Below are positions 36,201 through 43,171 of a stretch of 64,000 nucleotides of DNA, piece by piece (position 1 is the stretch's first letter; the number at the start of each line of letters is the position of its first letter). The DNA is from Stenotrophomonas pavanii (lineage in GTDB: Bacteria; Pseudomonadota; Gammaproteobacteria; Xanthomonadales; Xanthomonadaceae), in NCBI RefSeq assembly GCF_900101175.1, contig NZ_FNFQ01000002.1:124001-188000 (forward strand). The letters run 5' to 3'. Below the pieces are notes generated by a model, which worked only from the letters and a program-made list of their open reading frames with translations, was not told the origin of the DNA and did not search any database. A program made the position numbers and the translations under genes.

Positions 36201-36400
36201 TTGATGTCCATGGCCTGGCTCAGGCTGTTGCGTATGCCCGTGACCTGCACGGCATCGAGCTGGGTGGGCTGCGACGGGCTCTGCGGCGGCTGGCCGGTTG
36301 CCGGTGCAGCGTCCTGCGCAAAGGCCGGGTTGATGACCAGGGCGCCGCCCACGAAGGTGAACATCGCCCTGGACCGGAGCTTCGCCAACGTGCGGCTCAT
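33272..36400 (-). CDS. TonB-dependent outer-membrane receptor, xylan locus
   Basis: A 1042-residue TonB-dependent transducer. After the signal (AMFTFVGGALVINPAFAQ) comes the TonB box/plug start (QLDAVQVTGIRNSLSQAMDIKRDS), then the plug (GKFPDTNLAESLQRITGISIERRDGEG) and a long barrel ending in ...GVRYKF with terminal Phe. The plug wording is that of the Xanthomonas/Caulobacter carbohydrate receptor subclass. It has its own GAGGA ribosome site before ATG 36400, plus a 16-codon leader frame ending at the start. The upstream xyl box and the position beside xylB/xylA suggest uptake of xylo-oligosaccharides. Confidence 0.93.
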   Translation of the reverse strand: MSRTLAKLRSRAMFTFVGGALVINPAFAQDAAPATGQPPQSPSQPTQLDAVQVTGIRNSLSQAMDIKRDSAGVVDAISAEDIGKFPDTNLAESLQRITGISIERRDGEGAQVTARGFGPQFNMVTLNGRQMPGADAFGASGQVAIGGVDGGTRAFNFAQLAAEAINGIEVYKTSQAQVPSGGIGATINILTARPLDHAGIVANAGAKLVSDRSQPFDNDLTPELSGIFSYSNPEKTFGVSLSASQQKRKGGSVQATENYWNVQPWTGSMPGNPAVVNAPAIGQLYARPNDLRYAFSEFERERVNGQAVLQFAPTDSLTLTMDYTYSTNEITENRGEQGMWLQNSNYTNVQFDTSGAVATPVYIREIAGTKDFGLEQQRSMQEYKLGSLGFNAVWNVSDRFKLSFDAHNSKNESRPNDPLTGGGSIFMSIAGTNNCTRGPHCGGSWVQELNFNNGLPVGTQVWYPSTADAIAGTNGVVNPGFQEGEIGTQVLRVNAQTQISEIKQARVDGEWNFDHGRFQFGVDANKSTTHRIQAAEAYSTLGDWGVANVDRDTAGGLMDLLQPVSIVGLFDDYSANSWPAWRGNAGQLAQWASREYGVGLGVNPQRAADNFVEEKTKAAYFQVELDGELGGMRTNTRLGVRYETTDVVSTSVIAVPESIEWQANNDFRIVLSDEQQPFTEKARYSYILPNLDFSIDLTEELKGRVSFGKSIARAPYGNLYAGPGAQQPFGSVLIDPSSRASGNSQNPSLKPLESDNLDLGLEWYFADASYVSLTYWNKSVSNFIGNTVVQESLYGLTDPTSGPDARAALDFLTSGACVAQVGPANAAACSANDTSLFTALALLRNNPAGLGAYNGTDAQVLATEAAYDLHGQANDPLYQFNVNRPINQNKSKLHGWELGGQYFFGDTGFGVLANYTVVKGDVGYNNGGDPGIDQFSLTGLSDTANAMLMYEKYGWSVRLAWNWRDQYLILANQGSSRNPYYVEPYEQWDLSVNYALDDHWSFSLEAINLTGEDVRWRSRTSQMIVKLADQSPRYMLGVRYKF

Positions 36401-36447
36401 GAACCGATCCTCGGGCCTTGGGTGCCACGGAAACTGCAAGTGCTCAT
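36397..36447 (-). CDS. Possible 16-aa leader peptide coupled to the TonB receptor
   Basis: ATG 36447 follows GAGGGG and opens a frame of 16 codons (MSTCSFRGTQGPRIGS) whose TGA overlaps the ATG of the receptor gene as ATGA. Overlap and ribosome site make translational coupling possible. The receptor also has its own ribosome site, and 16 codons is short enough to arise by chance. Confidence 0.3.
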   Translation of the reverse strand: MSTCSFRGTQGPRIGS

Positions 36448-36638
36448 GAAAGTCCCCTCTGACATACGATCGAATGGATGTACCGCCCCCTCCCAGGGGC
36501 ACGCACGGGCGTGGCCCGCATTCCAAACCGAACAGCGCGGGTGCTGGAGCACGCCGCGACTTACACTTGCTTTTCAAGCCTGCCAGGACAAACACGCGGC
36601 AAAGAAGGCAGCCCCAGGACCTTGGATCCCCGTCCTAC

Positions 36639-36652
36639 TGGTAGCGCTACCA
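36639..36652. promoter_or_regulatory. LacI-type operator (xyl box) upstream of the TonB receptor
   Basis: TGGTAGCGCTACCA is a perfect 14-bp palindrome, 239 bases upstream of the receptor ATG. It shares 12 of 14 bases with the box upstream of xylB, which argues that the same LacI-family protein controls both operons. Confidence 0.8.
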
Positions 36653-36761
36653 TCGCGTTGCAGCGGAGAGTAATCACCCAGGTTCACCGTTGTCACCATG
36701 CAGCGCAGCAAATCGACCGCGCACCGATGCAATCGATGCCAGCGGTCCCGCGCCCTACCCG

Positions 36762-37622
36762 CTAGCCTGCCGCCAGCGCCTGCCGGAGCACGGGCAGCTG
36801 CCGCCTGCTGCACGGCACCCGTGCGCCATCGGCCATGTGCAGCACCGCGTCGCCGCCATCGGCAGGCTCGATCGAGCGCAGCTGGTGGCGGTTGACGAGC
36901 CAGCTGCGGTGGCAGCGCAGGAACACCGATGGATCCAACCGCAGCGCAAGCGCCGCCAACGTGGTACGCAACGGATAGTCATGCCCGCGCACGTGCAGGT
37001 TCACGTAATTGCCGGACGCCTGCGCATATTCCACATCGTCGGTGGCCACCAGGAATTCCTTGCCCAGCTTGCGCACCAGGAAATGCCGTGGCCGCTCAAC
37101 CGACTCCACCGGCGCCGCGTCTTCCGGCGCCGCGAGCAGATGCGCCTCACCCTGTTGGCGGCGTCCGAACCAGCTCATCAGGTGTTCGAGCAGCACGATG
37201 CTGAAGAACACGCGTACGTCCTTGAGGTATTCATAGCCCAGGCGCGAGACCCAGCCGGCACCGTCCACGTAGCTGGCACCAAGACCCAGGTAGACCAGCT
37301 TGCGCAGCGCCATCATGGCCAGTACGTGCAGCAGCGACCAGCCGATGCTGGCCAGCAGATAGAGCGGAAGGCGGCGCCGCCAGGTCTCTGCATGCAGGGG
37401 CCAGCGCCTGCACCCCCACCAGATCGCCGGCAGCGTGAGCAGGATCACGCCGACGCTGCTGAGCTCCCAGGTCAGCGGCTCCCAGAACGCCAGGGCGTCG
37501 CCGCGCCGCTGCGCGTCCATCACTTCCACGGCGCTGTTGGCCAGGGCCATGAACAGCAGCAGCGCCGCCCACACGGCCAGGCGGAACGTGAGCCGCCAGG
37601 GCGGCGTCGAAGCTACAGGCAT
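36762..37622 (-). CDS. Membrane-anchored LytTR transcriptional regulator
   Basis: A 286-residue protein with four hydrophobic segments in the first 150 residues (LTFRLAVWAALLLFMALANS, SSVGVILLTLPAIWWG, LPLYLLASIGWSLLHVLAMMAL, FSIVLLEHLMSWF) and a C-terminal LytTR DNA-binding domain (FLVRKLGKEFLVATDDVEYAQASGNYVNLH to VFLRCHRSWLVNRHQLRSI). A LytTR domain fused to membrane helices without a receiver implies direct sensing at the membrane. It is divergent from the acyltransferase gene across 170 bases, and lies upstream of the TonB receptor, with no obvious shared control. Its signal is unknown. Confidence 0.88.
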   Translation of the reverse strand: MPVASTPPWRLTFRLAVWAALLLFMALANSAVEVMDAQRRGDALAFWEPLTWELSSVGVILLTLPAIWWGCRRWPLHAETWRRRLPLYLLASIGWSLLHVLAMMALRKLVYLGLGASYVDGAGWVSRLGYEYLKDVRVFFSIVLLEHLMSWFGRRQQGEAHLLAAPEDAAPVESVERPRHFLVRKLGKEFLVATDDVEYAQASGNYVNLHVRGHDYPLRTTLAALALRLDPSVFLRCHRSWLVNRHQLRSIEPADGGDAVLHMADGARVPCSRRQLPVLRQALAAG

Positions 37623-37792
37623 GCGGTTTCCCTACCACGCGCGCAACGCGCGACGAAGGCGCCATTCTAGGGATGCCGCTGGTCCCTGATCGCCTGCCGT
37701 TGGTCACTACCGGGCCGCAGGCAGGCCCTTCCCACCCCATGGGACCATGTCGCGGCGGCACGCTGGCTGCCCCTGTCCGCTGCTGCCCACCC

Positions 37793-38992
37793 ATGAACCG
37801 ACGCCACGACATCGACGCGCTCCGCGTCTTCGCCTTCGCACTGCTCATCCTGTATCACACCGGCATGGCGTACGTGGGTGACTGGGGCTTCCATCTGAAA
37901 GGCAGCTTCACCGCCGACGCGCTGCAGTGGCCGATGCGGCTGCTGAATGGCTGGCGCATGTCGTTGCTGTTCCTGATCTCCGGCGTCGCCATCGCGCTGG
38001 TGCGGCCGCGCCTGCAACGGGGGCGGTTCATCCTCATCCGCAGTTGGCGCTTGTTGCTGCCGCTGCTGTTCGGCATGTTTGTGGTGGTGCCGATCCAACC
38101 CTACTGCGAGGGTGTCAGCCGGGGCATGGTCGCGCCAGGCTTCTGGGACTTCCTGCTGCGCTACTGGCAGGTGCGGCCGTGGCCGGACGGTAGCTTCGCG
38201 GGGGACCGCTTCGGCATCACCTGGAACCACCTGTGGTACCTGGCCTATCTGTGGACCTATACGGTGGTGCTGGTGGCAGCCCTGCCGCTGCTGGATTCGG
38301 CGCCGCTGCGGCGGCTGAGTGCCGGGCTGGCCGGCGCACCCGCCGCTGTGCTGATCGGCACGCCCGCGCTGGTGCTGCTGCTCTGGCTGGCCTGGCTGGC
38401 GCCCGACCACCCGCCCACCAACACCTTCGTGGAGGACCTCTACCAGCACGCCAAGTACGGCACCGTGTTCCTGGCCGGCTATCTGCTGGGCCGCGAACCA
38501 CGCTTCTGGCAACGCGTGCAGGCCCTTCGCCGGGTGTCGCTGTGCATCGCTGCGGGTGCGGTGGCCTGGTACCTGCTGCTGGAAGCGCTGGGGCACTGGC
38601 TGCCCGTCGATTCGGTGCTGCGGCGCTGGCCGCCGCGGTTCTGGGGCCTGCAGTCGCAGTACTGCGAAGTGCTGTACGCCTGGGCCATGCTGCTGGCCGT
38701 GCTGGGCTGGGGCAAGCACTACCTGGACAGGCCGTTCCGCTGGTTGCCGTACTGCACCGAAGCCGTCTACCCGTGGTATGTGCTGCACCAGAGCCTGCTG
38801 ATCGTACTGCTGTTCTGGCTCAAGCCACGGCAGCTGGGGCCGTGGCTGGAGCCGACGCTGCTGCTTGCGGGCACCATCGCCGGTTGCCTGCTGCTGCATG
38901 AGGGGGTCATCCGCCGGTCCCCCTGGTTGCGGCCCCTGTTCGGACTGAAGCGCAGGGCAGCACGTACCACCGCGCACGCGCGTGGCGATTGA
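37793..38992 (+). CDS. Acyltransferase family 3 (OpgC/OafA-like) membrane protein
   Basis: A 399-residue integral membrane protein with about ten hydrophobic helices. The start RRHDIDALRVFAFALLILYHTG is the acyltransferase-3 signature with the key His (near residue 22), and WNHLWYLAYLWTY (near 145) and RPFRWLPYCTEAVYPWYVLHQ are usual later motifs. Members transfer acetyl or succinyl groups onto extracytoplasmic glycans. ATG 37793 gives the family-typical start. Substrate unknown; divergent from the LytTR gene. Confidence 0.88.
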   Translation: MNRRHDIDALRVFAFALLILYHTGMAYVGDWGFHLKGSFTADALQWPMRLLNGWRMSLLFLISGVAIALVRPRLQRGRFILIRSWRLLLPLLFGMFVVVPIQPYCEGVSRGMVAPGFWDFLLRYWQVRPWPDGSFAGDRFGITWNHLWYLAYLWTYTVVLVAALPLLDSAPLRRLSAGLAGAPAAVLIGTPALVLLLWLAWLAPDHPPTNTFVEDLYQHAKYGTVFLAGYLLGREPRFWQRVQALRRVSLCIAAGAVAWYLLLEALGHWLPVDSVLRRWPPRFWGLQSQYCEVLYAWAMLLAVLGWGKHYLDRPFRWLPYCTEAVYPWYVLHQSLLIVLLFWLKPRQLGPWLEPTLLLAGTIAGCLLLHEGVIRRSPWLRPLFGLKRRAARTTAHARGD

Positions 38993-39014
38993 TCGGCATC
39001 GCAGCGCGCAGGCG

Positions 39015-39227
39015 CTACCACTCCGGTCCCAGCAGCTTGTTGACTTCAGCCTCGAGCTTCTGCGCGGCTTCGTCCTGCGACGCAACCTTGATGCACAGGC
39101 CGGACTGCGCCGGCCCCGGCGTCACCTGGTAGCGGTTGATGATGCCGCCGCCGTCGCCGTCCAGTTCCACCCGCGCCACCACCGTGCGCCCGTTGGCATG
39201 GAAGGTCCAGTCCTGATAATCAAACAT
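39015..39227 (-). CDS. Small hypothetical protein, 70 aa
   Basis: The reading frame from ATG 39227 encodes FDYQDWTFHANGRTVVARVELDGDGGG followed by a short helix (ASQDEAAQKLEAEVNKLLG). It looks like a compact beta-alpha domain with no signal or membrane segment and no recognised motif. It converges with the acyltransferase gene across 22 bases. The ribosome site is weak. Conserved-looking composition makes it likely real; function unknown. Confidence 0.55.
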   Translation of the reverse strand: MFDYQDWTFHANGRTVVARVELDGDGGGIINRYQVTPGPAQSGLCIKVASQDEAAQKLEAEVNKLLGPEW

Positions 39228-39556
39228 CGTCGAAAAACGGCCTGCCTGGGAATGGCCCCACTTTAGGCAGGCCGGAGGTGAAGAACGCTCCAAGAAGACG
39301 TTCAGCGCGCGTGGGCACGCTGTGCTTCGCCCCGCGTCTGCCACATCCTGCAGGCCCCCGGATGCCCGCGCGCCCGTCGCGGACCGCCGCTGTCACGGAA
39401 CGTGCCGGGCAGCGGCGTTCGCTGCACCAGTCCGCACGGTATGATGCCGCGATCCCGGAACCTGCGATGACCGCAGCGGCCGTCCATCCGCTGATCGCGC
39501 GCGCCAGGCCCCCTCGCGCCGGGGTCGCTGCAGGCACCGCTGAAGCCCCCACCCCC
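39228..39556. other. Gene-free stretch between small hypothetical and ArsB-type gene
   Basis: About 330 bases of normal GC hold no convincing ORF of their own. If the permease starts at ATG 39467 instead of ATG 39557, the last 90 bases are coding. I see no clear promoter, hairpin with U-tract or repeat. Confidence 0.4.
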
Positions 39557-40804
39557 ATGCTCGCCTCCCATTCCTCCCTCGTCATCTGGGCAGCGGTCGC
39601 CGTTGCCACCGCCGGCCTGCTGTTCCGCCCCTTCCGCATCCCCGAGTACATGTGGGCGCTGGCTGCTGCCGCGCTGTTGCCGTTGCTGGGCGCGGTATCG
39701 CTGGACACCGTCTGGGGCGCCGTCGCCGAAGGTCGCGACGTCTACCTGTTCCTGGTCGGCATGATGGTGCTGGCCGAACTGGCGCGCCGCGAAGGGCTGT
39801 TCGATTGGTTGGCGCTGTATGCGGTGCGGCATGCCGGCGGATCGGGGCGACGCCTGTTCGACCTGGTGTTCCTGGTCGGCACGCTGGTGACGGTGTTCCT
39901 GTCCAACGATGCAACGGCCGTGGTGCTGACGCCGGCCGTCTACGCCGCCTGCAAGGCCGCCCGCGCCAATCCCCTGCCCTACCTGTTCGTCTGTGCGTTC
40001 ATCGCCAATGCGGCCAGCTTCGTGCTGCCCATCTCCAACCCGGCCAACCTGGTGGTGTACGGCCAGCACATGCCGCCGCTGCTGCAGTGGCTGGCGCAGT
40101 TCGCATTGCCCTCCGCGGCGGCGATCGGTGCCACCTACCTGGTGCTGCGCTGGGTGCACCGGCGCGAGATCGCGCAGCCACTGGTGGCCGCGCCGGAGCA
40201 TCGCCCGCTGACGGCAGGCGGACGGCTGAGCGCACTGGGCGTGCTGTTCACCGGCAGCGTGCTGCTGGTGACCTCCGCACTGAACGGACCGCTGGGCCTG
40301 GCGACCTTCTGTGCCGGTGCGCTGAGCGTGGCGATCGTGGTGATCCGCCAGCGCCATAGCCCGCTGCCGCTGCTGCGCCATGTCTCCTGGGGCGTGCTGC
40401 CGCTGGTGGCCGGGCTGTTCGTGCTGGTGGAAGCGGTCGCGCAGACCGGTGTCATCCAGAGTGCGGCCGGCGCGCTGCAGGCGATGGCCAAAGCGTCGCC
40501 CCACCAGGCCAGCTGGCTGGCGGGCGGTGCGGCGGCTCTGCTCAGCAACGTCGCCAACAATCTGCCGGTCGGCCTGGCCGCCGGTTCGCTGGGGCAGATG
40601 GCAGACCTGCCGGCGCAGACCCGTGCTGCACTGCTGGTCGGCGTGGACCTGGGCCCGAACCTGTCGGTGACCGGCTCGCTGGCCACGATGCTGTGGCTGG
40701 TGGCGCTGCGTCGCGAGGGCGAGCATGTCAGCGCGCTCGACTTCCTGCGCGTCGGCGCGCTGGTGATGCCGCCTGCCCTGATCGGGGCACTGTTGCTGCT
40801 GTGA
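39557..40804 (+). CDS. ArsB/NhaD-type anion permease
   Basis: A 415-residue membrane protein of the ion-transporter superfamily. VYLFLVGMMVLAELARREG and FLSNDATAVVLTPAVYAAC (helix-loop with Asn-Asp-Ala-Thr) followed by FIANAASFVLPISNPANLVVYG are the paired re-entrant-loop signatures of ArsB-like arsenite permeases, repeated in the C half as NVANNLPVGLAAGS and GVDLGPNLSVTGSLATMLW. Most homologues are annotated as arsenic transporters, but no arsR or arsC gene is nearby, so the substrate could be another oxyanion. ATG 39557 gives the natural start of helix 1. Confidence 0.83.
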   Translation: MLASHSSLVIWAAVAVATAGLLFRPFRIPEYMWALAAAALLPLLGAVSLDTVWGAVAEGRDVYLFLVGMMVLAELARREGLFDWLALYAVRHAGGSGRRLFDLVFLVGTLVTVFLSNDATAVVLTPAVYAACKAARANPLPYLFVCAFIANAASFVLPISNPANLVVYGQHMPPLLQWLAQFALPSAAAIGATYLVLRWVHRREIAQPLVAAPEHRPLTAGGRLSALGVLFTGSVLLVTSALNGPLGLATFCAGALSVAIVVIRQRHSPLPLLRHVSWGVLPLVAGLFVLVEAVAQTGVIQSAAGALQAMAKASPHQASWLAGGAAALLSNVANNLPVGLAAGSLGQMADLPAQTRAALLVGVDLGPNLSVTGSLATMLWLVALRREGEHVSALDFLRVGALVMPPALIGALLLL

Positions 40805-40828
40805 CCCGAAGGCAGGCGGCACCCGGCG

Positions 40829-42262
40829 CTAGAAGGCCAGCTGCAGGCGGGTGTTGAACGTCGTGCCCTCGTCCTTGCCCGCTGCACTGCCGTTGCGGTG
40901 GCGGGTCTGCCAGCGGACCGCCTCGAACATCACCCGGCTGAAGTCGTTGAGGTACCAGTTCGCGCCCAGTGTCCACGCGTGGCCGGTACCGCCACTGGGC
41001 AGCTCGGCATAGTCCACGTCCTCGTAGCGGCCCTTCAGCTCCCACGCGCCGCTGCCGCCGCGCGTCACCGGATCGGCAACCTTCACCTTTCCCCAGGTAC
41101 CCGTCTTGCCCGCGTAGGACGGTTGGGCGCCCGCCACGAACCAGCCGGCCGAGATCGCCCACGCGTCGTGATCGCGGTCATAGCGACCGCTGGCATCGCT
41201 GCCCCGCAGGCTGCGCGTACCCCATTCACCGGTCGCCCATGCCGGGCCGAAGAAGCCGGCCAGTTCCGCACCGTAGGCGGTGCTGCGCTCGGCCCCCAGC
41301 AGCGTGCCCGGCGTGATCCTGACCAGATCATTGAAATGACCGGCGATGGCCGAACTGCGCACCACGCTGCTGGCGCCGGCGGGAATCTCCTCGTGGAAGG
41401 CCCATGCACCCAGATGCAGGGTGGCGCCCGCGGTGTCCAGCGGGTTCCAGTGGACGCGCGTGGCCCAGGTCTGGCTGTCGTTGTCGGTGCCGGCGTTGTT
41501 GAGATCGTTGCCGGCCACCGACAGGCTGGCATGCCAGCCCTTTCCATACACCCGCTCGGTGAGCCCGACACCAAACAGGCCGCGCTGTGGCAGCAGCAGC
41601 GTGCCGACCACGTTGCGTTCCTGGAACGGCGTGTTGGAGGTGCTGCTCGAGCCGTCGATACCGCGATCGTTCAAGCGGTTGCCGATCGTGAGGTCGGCCG
41701 GCACGCCGAACAGCGTGTGGTCCAGCGTGGCATAGACCGACTTCCACGCCACCGCGTTGTCGGCGAAGTCGCCCTCCACGACCCAGCCCAGGGTGCCGTA
41801 GCGGCCCTCGGCCCCCAGGCGCACCGAACGGATCTCGGTACCCGAAACGTTGCGGTCGGCGACCGCCGAACCGTCGGTGCTGGAGGCATCGACGAACAGG
41901 CGGCCACGGGGACGGAACACCGTCGTGCCGTCGGCGCTGCTGAACTCCGGTGCGCCCTTGCCCCAGGAGACCTTCGGCAGCTTGGACTGGCTCGATTCCA
42001 ATGCGGCTACCCTCGTCTCCAGCGCAGGCGCGGGCGGCGTGGACGGTGCGGTCGCACTGCCCTGCCCGCCTTCGACAGCGCGAAGGCGTGCTTCCAGTTG
42101 CTGGATCTGCAGCGCCTGCTGCTGCACCAGGCGTGACAGCTCGGCCTGGCTCAGCGGCGCGGGCAGCGAGGACGTGGACTGTGCGTCGGCCTGGCCACTG
42201 GCCAACAGCAGGCCGAGCGCGACCGACAGCGCTGCCAGCGGCAGCACGGTGGGAGGGTTCAT
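40829..42262 (-). CDS. OprO/OprP family phosphate-selective porin
   Basis: A 477-residue outer-membrane porin. A signal (LPLAALSVALGLLLASGQADAQ) is followed by a coiled-coil stretch (SQAELSRLVQQQALQIQQLEARL) that usually forms the periplasmic trimer stalk, then a 16-strand barrel ending in ...TFNTRLQLAF with terminal Phe. The family transports phosphate, polyphosphate or other anions. It is the last gene in the run starting with the PrpF-family gene, but a 12-bp hairpin separates it from the permease. Likely it lets the ABC substrate cross the outer membrane. Confidence 0.87.
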   Translation of the reverse strand: MNPPTVLPLAALSVALGLLLASGQADAQSTSSLPAPLSQAELSRLVQQQALQIQQLEARLRAVEGGQGSATAPSTPPAPALETRVAALESSQSKLPKVSWGKGAPEFSSADGTTVFRPRGRLFVDASSTDGSAVADRNVSGTEIRSVRLGAEGRYGTLGWVVEGDFADNAVAWKSVYATLDHTLFGVPADLTIGNRLNDRGIDGSSSTSNTPFQERNVVGTLLLPQRGLFGVGLTERVYGKGWHASLSVAGNDLNNAGTDNDSQTWATRVHWNPLDTAGATLHLGAWAFHEEIPAGASSVVRSSAIAGHFNDLVRITPGTLLGAERSTAYGAELAGFFGPAWATGEWGTRSLRGSDASGRYDRDHDAWAISAGWFVAGAQPSYAGKTGTWGKVKVADPVTRGGSGAWELKGRYEDVDYAELPSGGTGHAWTLGANWYLNDFSRVMFEAVRWQTRHRNGSAAGKDEGTTFNTRLQLAF

Positions 42263-42342
42263 GGGCTCTCTCCGGCCAGCCGGCCCCCTGGCCTGGCGCT
42301 GGCCCGTTGCGGTGGTGCGGGGGAAGATCGGGGAAGGAAGCA

Positions 42343-42370
42343 CGCGCCGCCGGATCGGTCCGGCGGCGCG
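42343..42370 (-). terminator. GC-rich hairpin between ABC permease and porin genes
   Basis: CGCGCCGCCGGA and TCCGGCGGCGCG form a perfect 12-bp stem (42343-42354 with 42359-42370) around a 4-nt loop (TCGG on the + strand). On the minus strand it is followed by GTGCTTCCTTCCCC with few T residues, so partial termination or mRNA stabilisation is as likely as full termination. Confidence 0.5.
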
Positions 42371-42394
42371 GCAGGCGGGCTCAGCCCGTCCGGG

Positions 42395-43171
42395 TCAGCT
42401 GGTGGCCTGTGCCTGCGCGTTGGGACGCCAGGTGATCAGTTTGTTCTCGACCACGTCCAGCAGCGCGTCGATGACCAGCACGAAGGCGGCCAGGATGATG
42501 ATGCCGGCGAACACACCCACAGCGTTGAAGTTGCCTTCTGCCTGCGCGATCAGGTAGCCCAGGCCCGCCGAGGCGCCGAGGTACTCACCGATGATCGCGC
42601 CGACCACGGCAAAGCCGACCGAGGTACGCAGCGACGAGAGGATCCAGCTCGCGGCCGCCGGGAAATACACGTGGCGCAGCAGGTCGCTGCGGCTCGCCCC
42701 CAGGATGCGGGCATTGGCGAGCACCACCGGGTTCACCTCGCGCACGCCCTGCATGGCGTTGAAGAACGTGGTGAAGAACACCAGCGTGACCGCCAGCGCC
42801 ACCTTCGACCACAGGCCCAGGCCCAGCCACAGCACGAAGATCGGCGCCAGCACCACGCGCGGAATCGCGTTGAAGCCCTTGATGAAGGGATCGAGGATGC
42901 GCGCCGAGCGCCGGCTCAGGCCCAGCCACACGCCGCCCGCCACGCCCAGGCCGGTGCCGATGATGTAGCCCAGCGCGGTTTCGGTCAGCGTGATGTACAC
43001 GTGCTGGTAGAACGAGGTGTCGGACAGCCAGGTCCAGGCCTGCTGCACGATCGCCGTCGGCGACGGGAAGAAGAACGGATCGATCACGCCCAGCGCGATA
43101 CCGCCCTCCCAGCCCCCGAACACGGCGACCACCAGGGCCAGCTGGATGAACTTGTCAGTCTTGGCGTGCAT
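42395..43171 (-). CDS. NitT/TauT-type ABC transporter permease
   Basis: A 258-residue BPD_transp_1 permease with six membrane helices. The EAA loop is visible as ANARILGASRSDLLRHVYFPAAASWI, and FFFPSPTAIVQQAW near the N terminus is typical of SsuC/TauC-like permeases. Its ATG (43171) overlaps the ATPase gene by 17 bases, so the two are translationally coupled. It forms the membrane channel for the substrate captured by the lipoprotein at 44003-45061. Confidence 0.9.
   Translation of the reverse strand: MHAKTDKFIQLALVVAVFGGWEGGIALGVIDPFFFPSPTAIVQQAWTWLSDTSFYQHVYITLTETALGYIIGTGLGVAGGVWLGLSRRSARILDPFIKGFNAIPRVVLAPIFVLWLGLGLWSKVALAVTLVFFTTFFNAMQGVREVNPVVLANARILGASRSDLLRHVYFPAAASWILSSLRTSVGFAVVGAIIGEYLGASAGLGYLIAQAEGNFNAVGVFAGIIILAAFVLVIDALLDVVENKLITWRPNAQAQATS

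Noticed and set aside
37638-37652. CGCGCG-CAA-CGCGCG hairpin in the LytTR/acyltransferase spacer
   Set aside because: Low-complexity CG repeat; no link to a known LytTR site and no terminator features.
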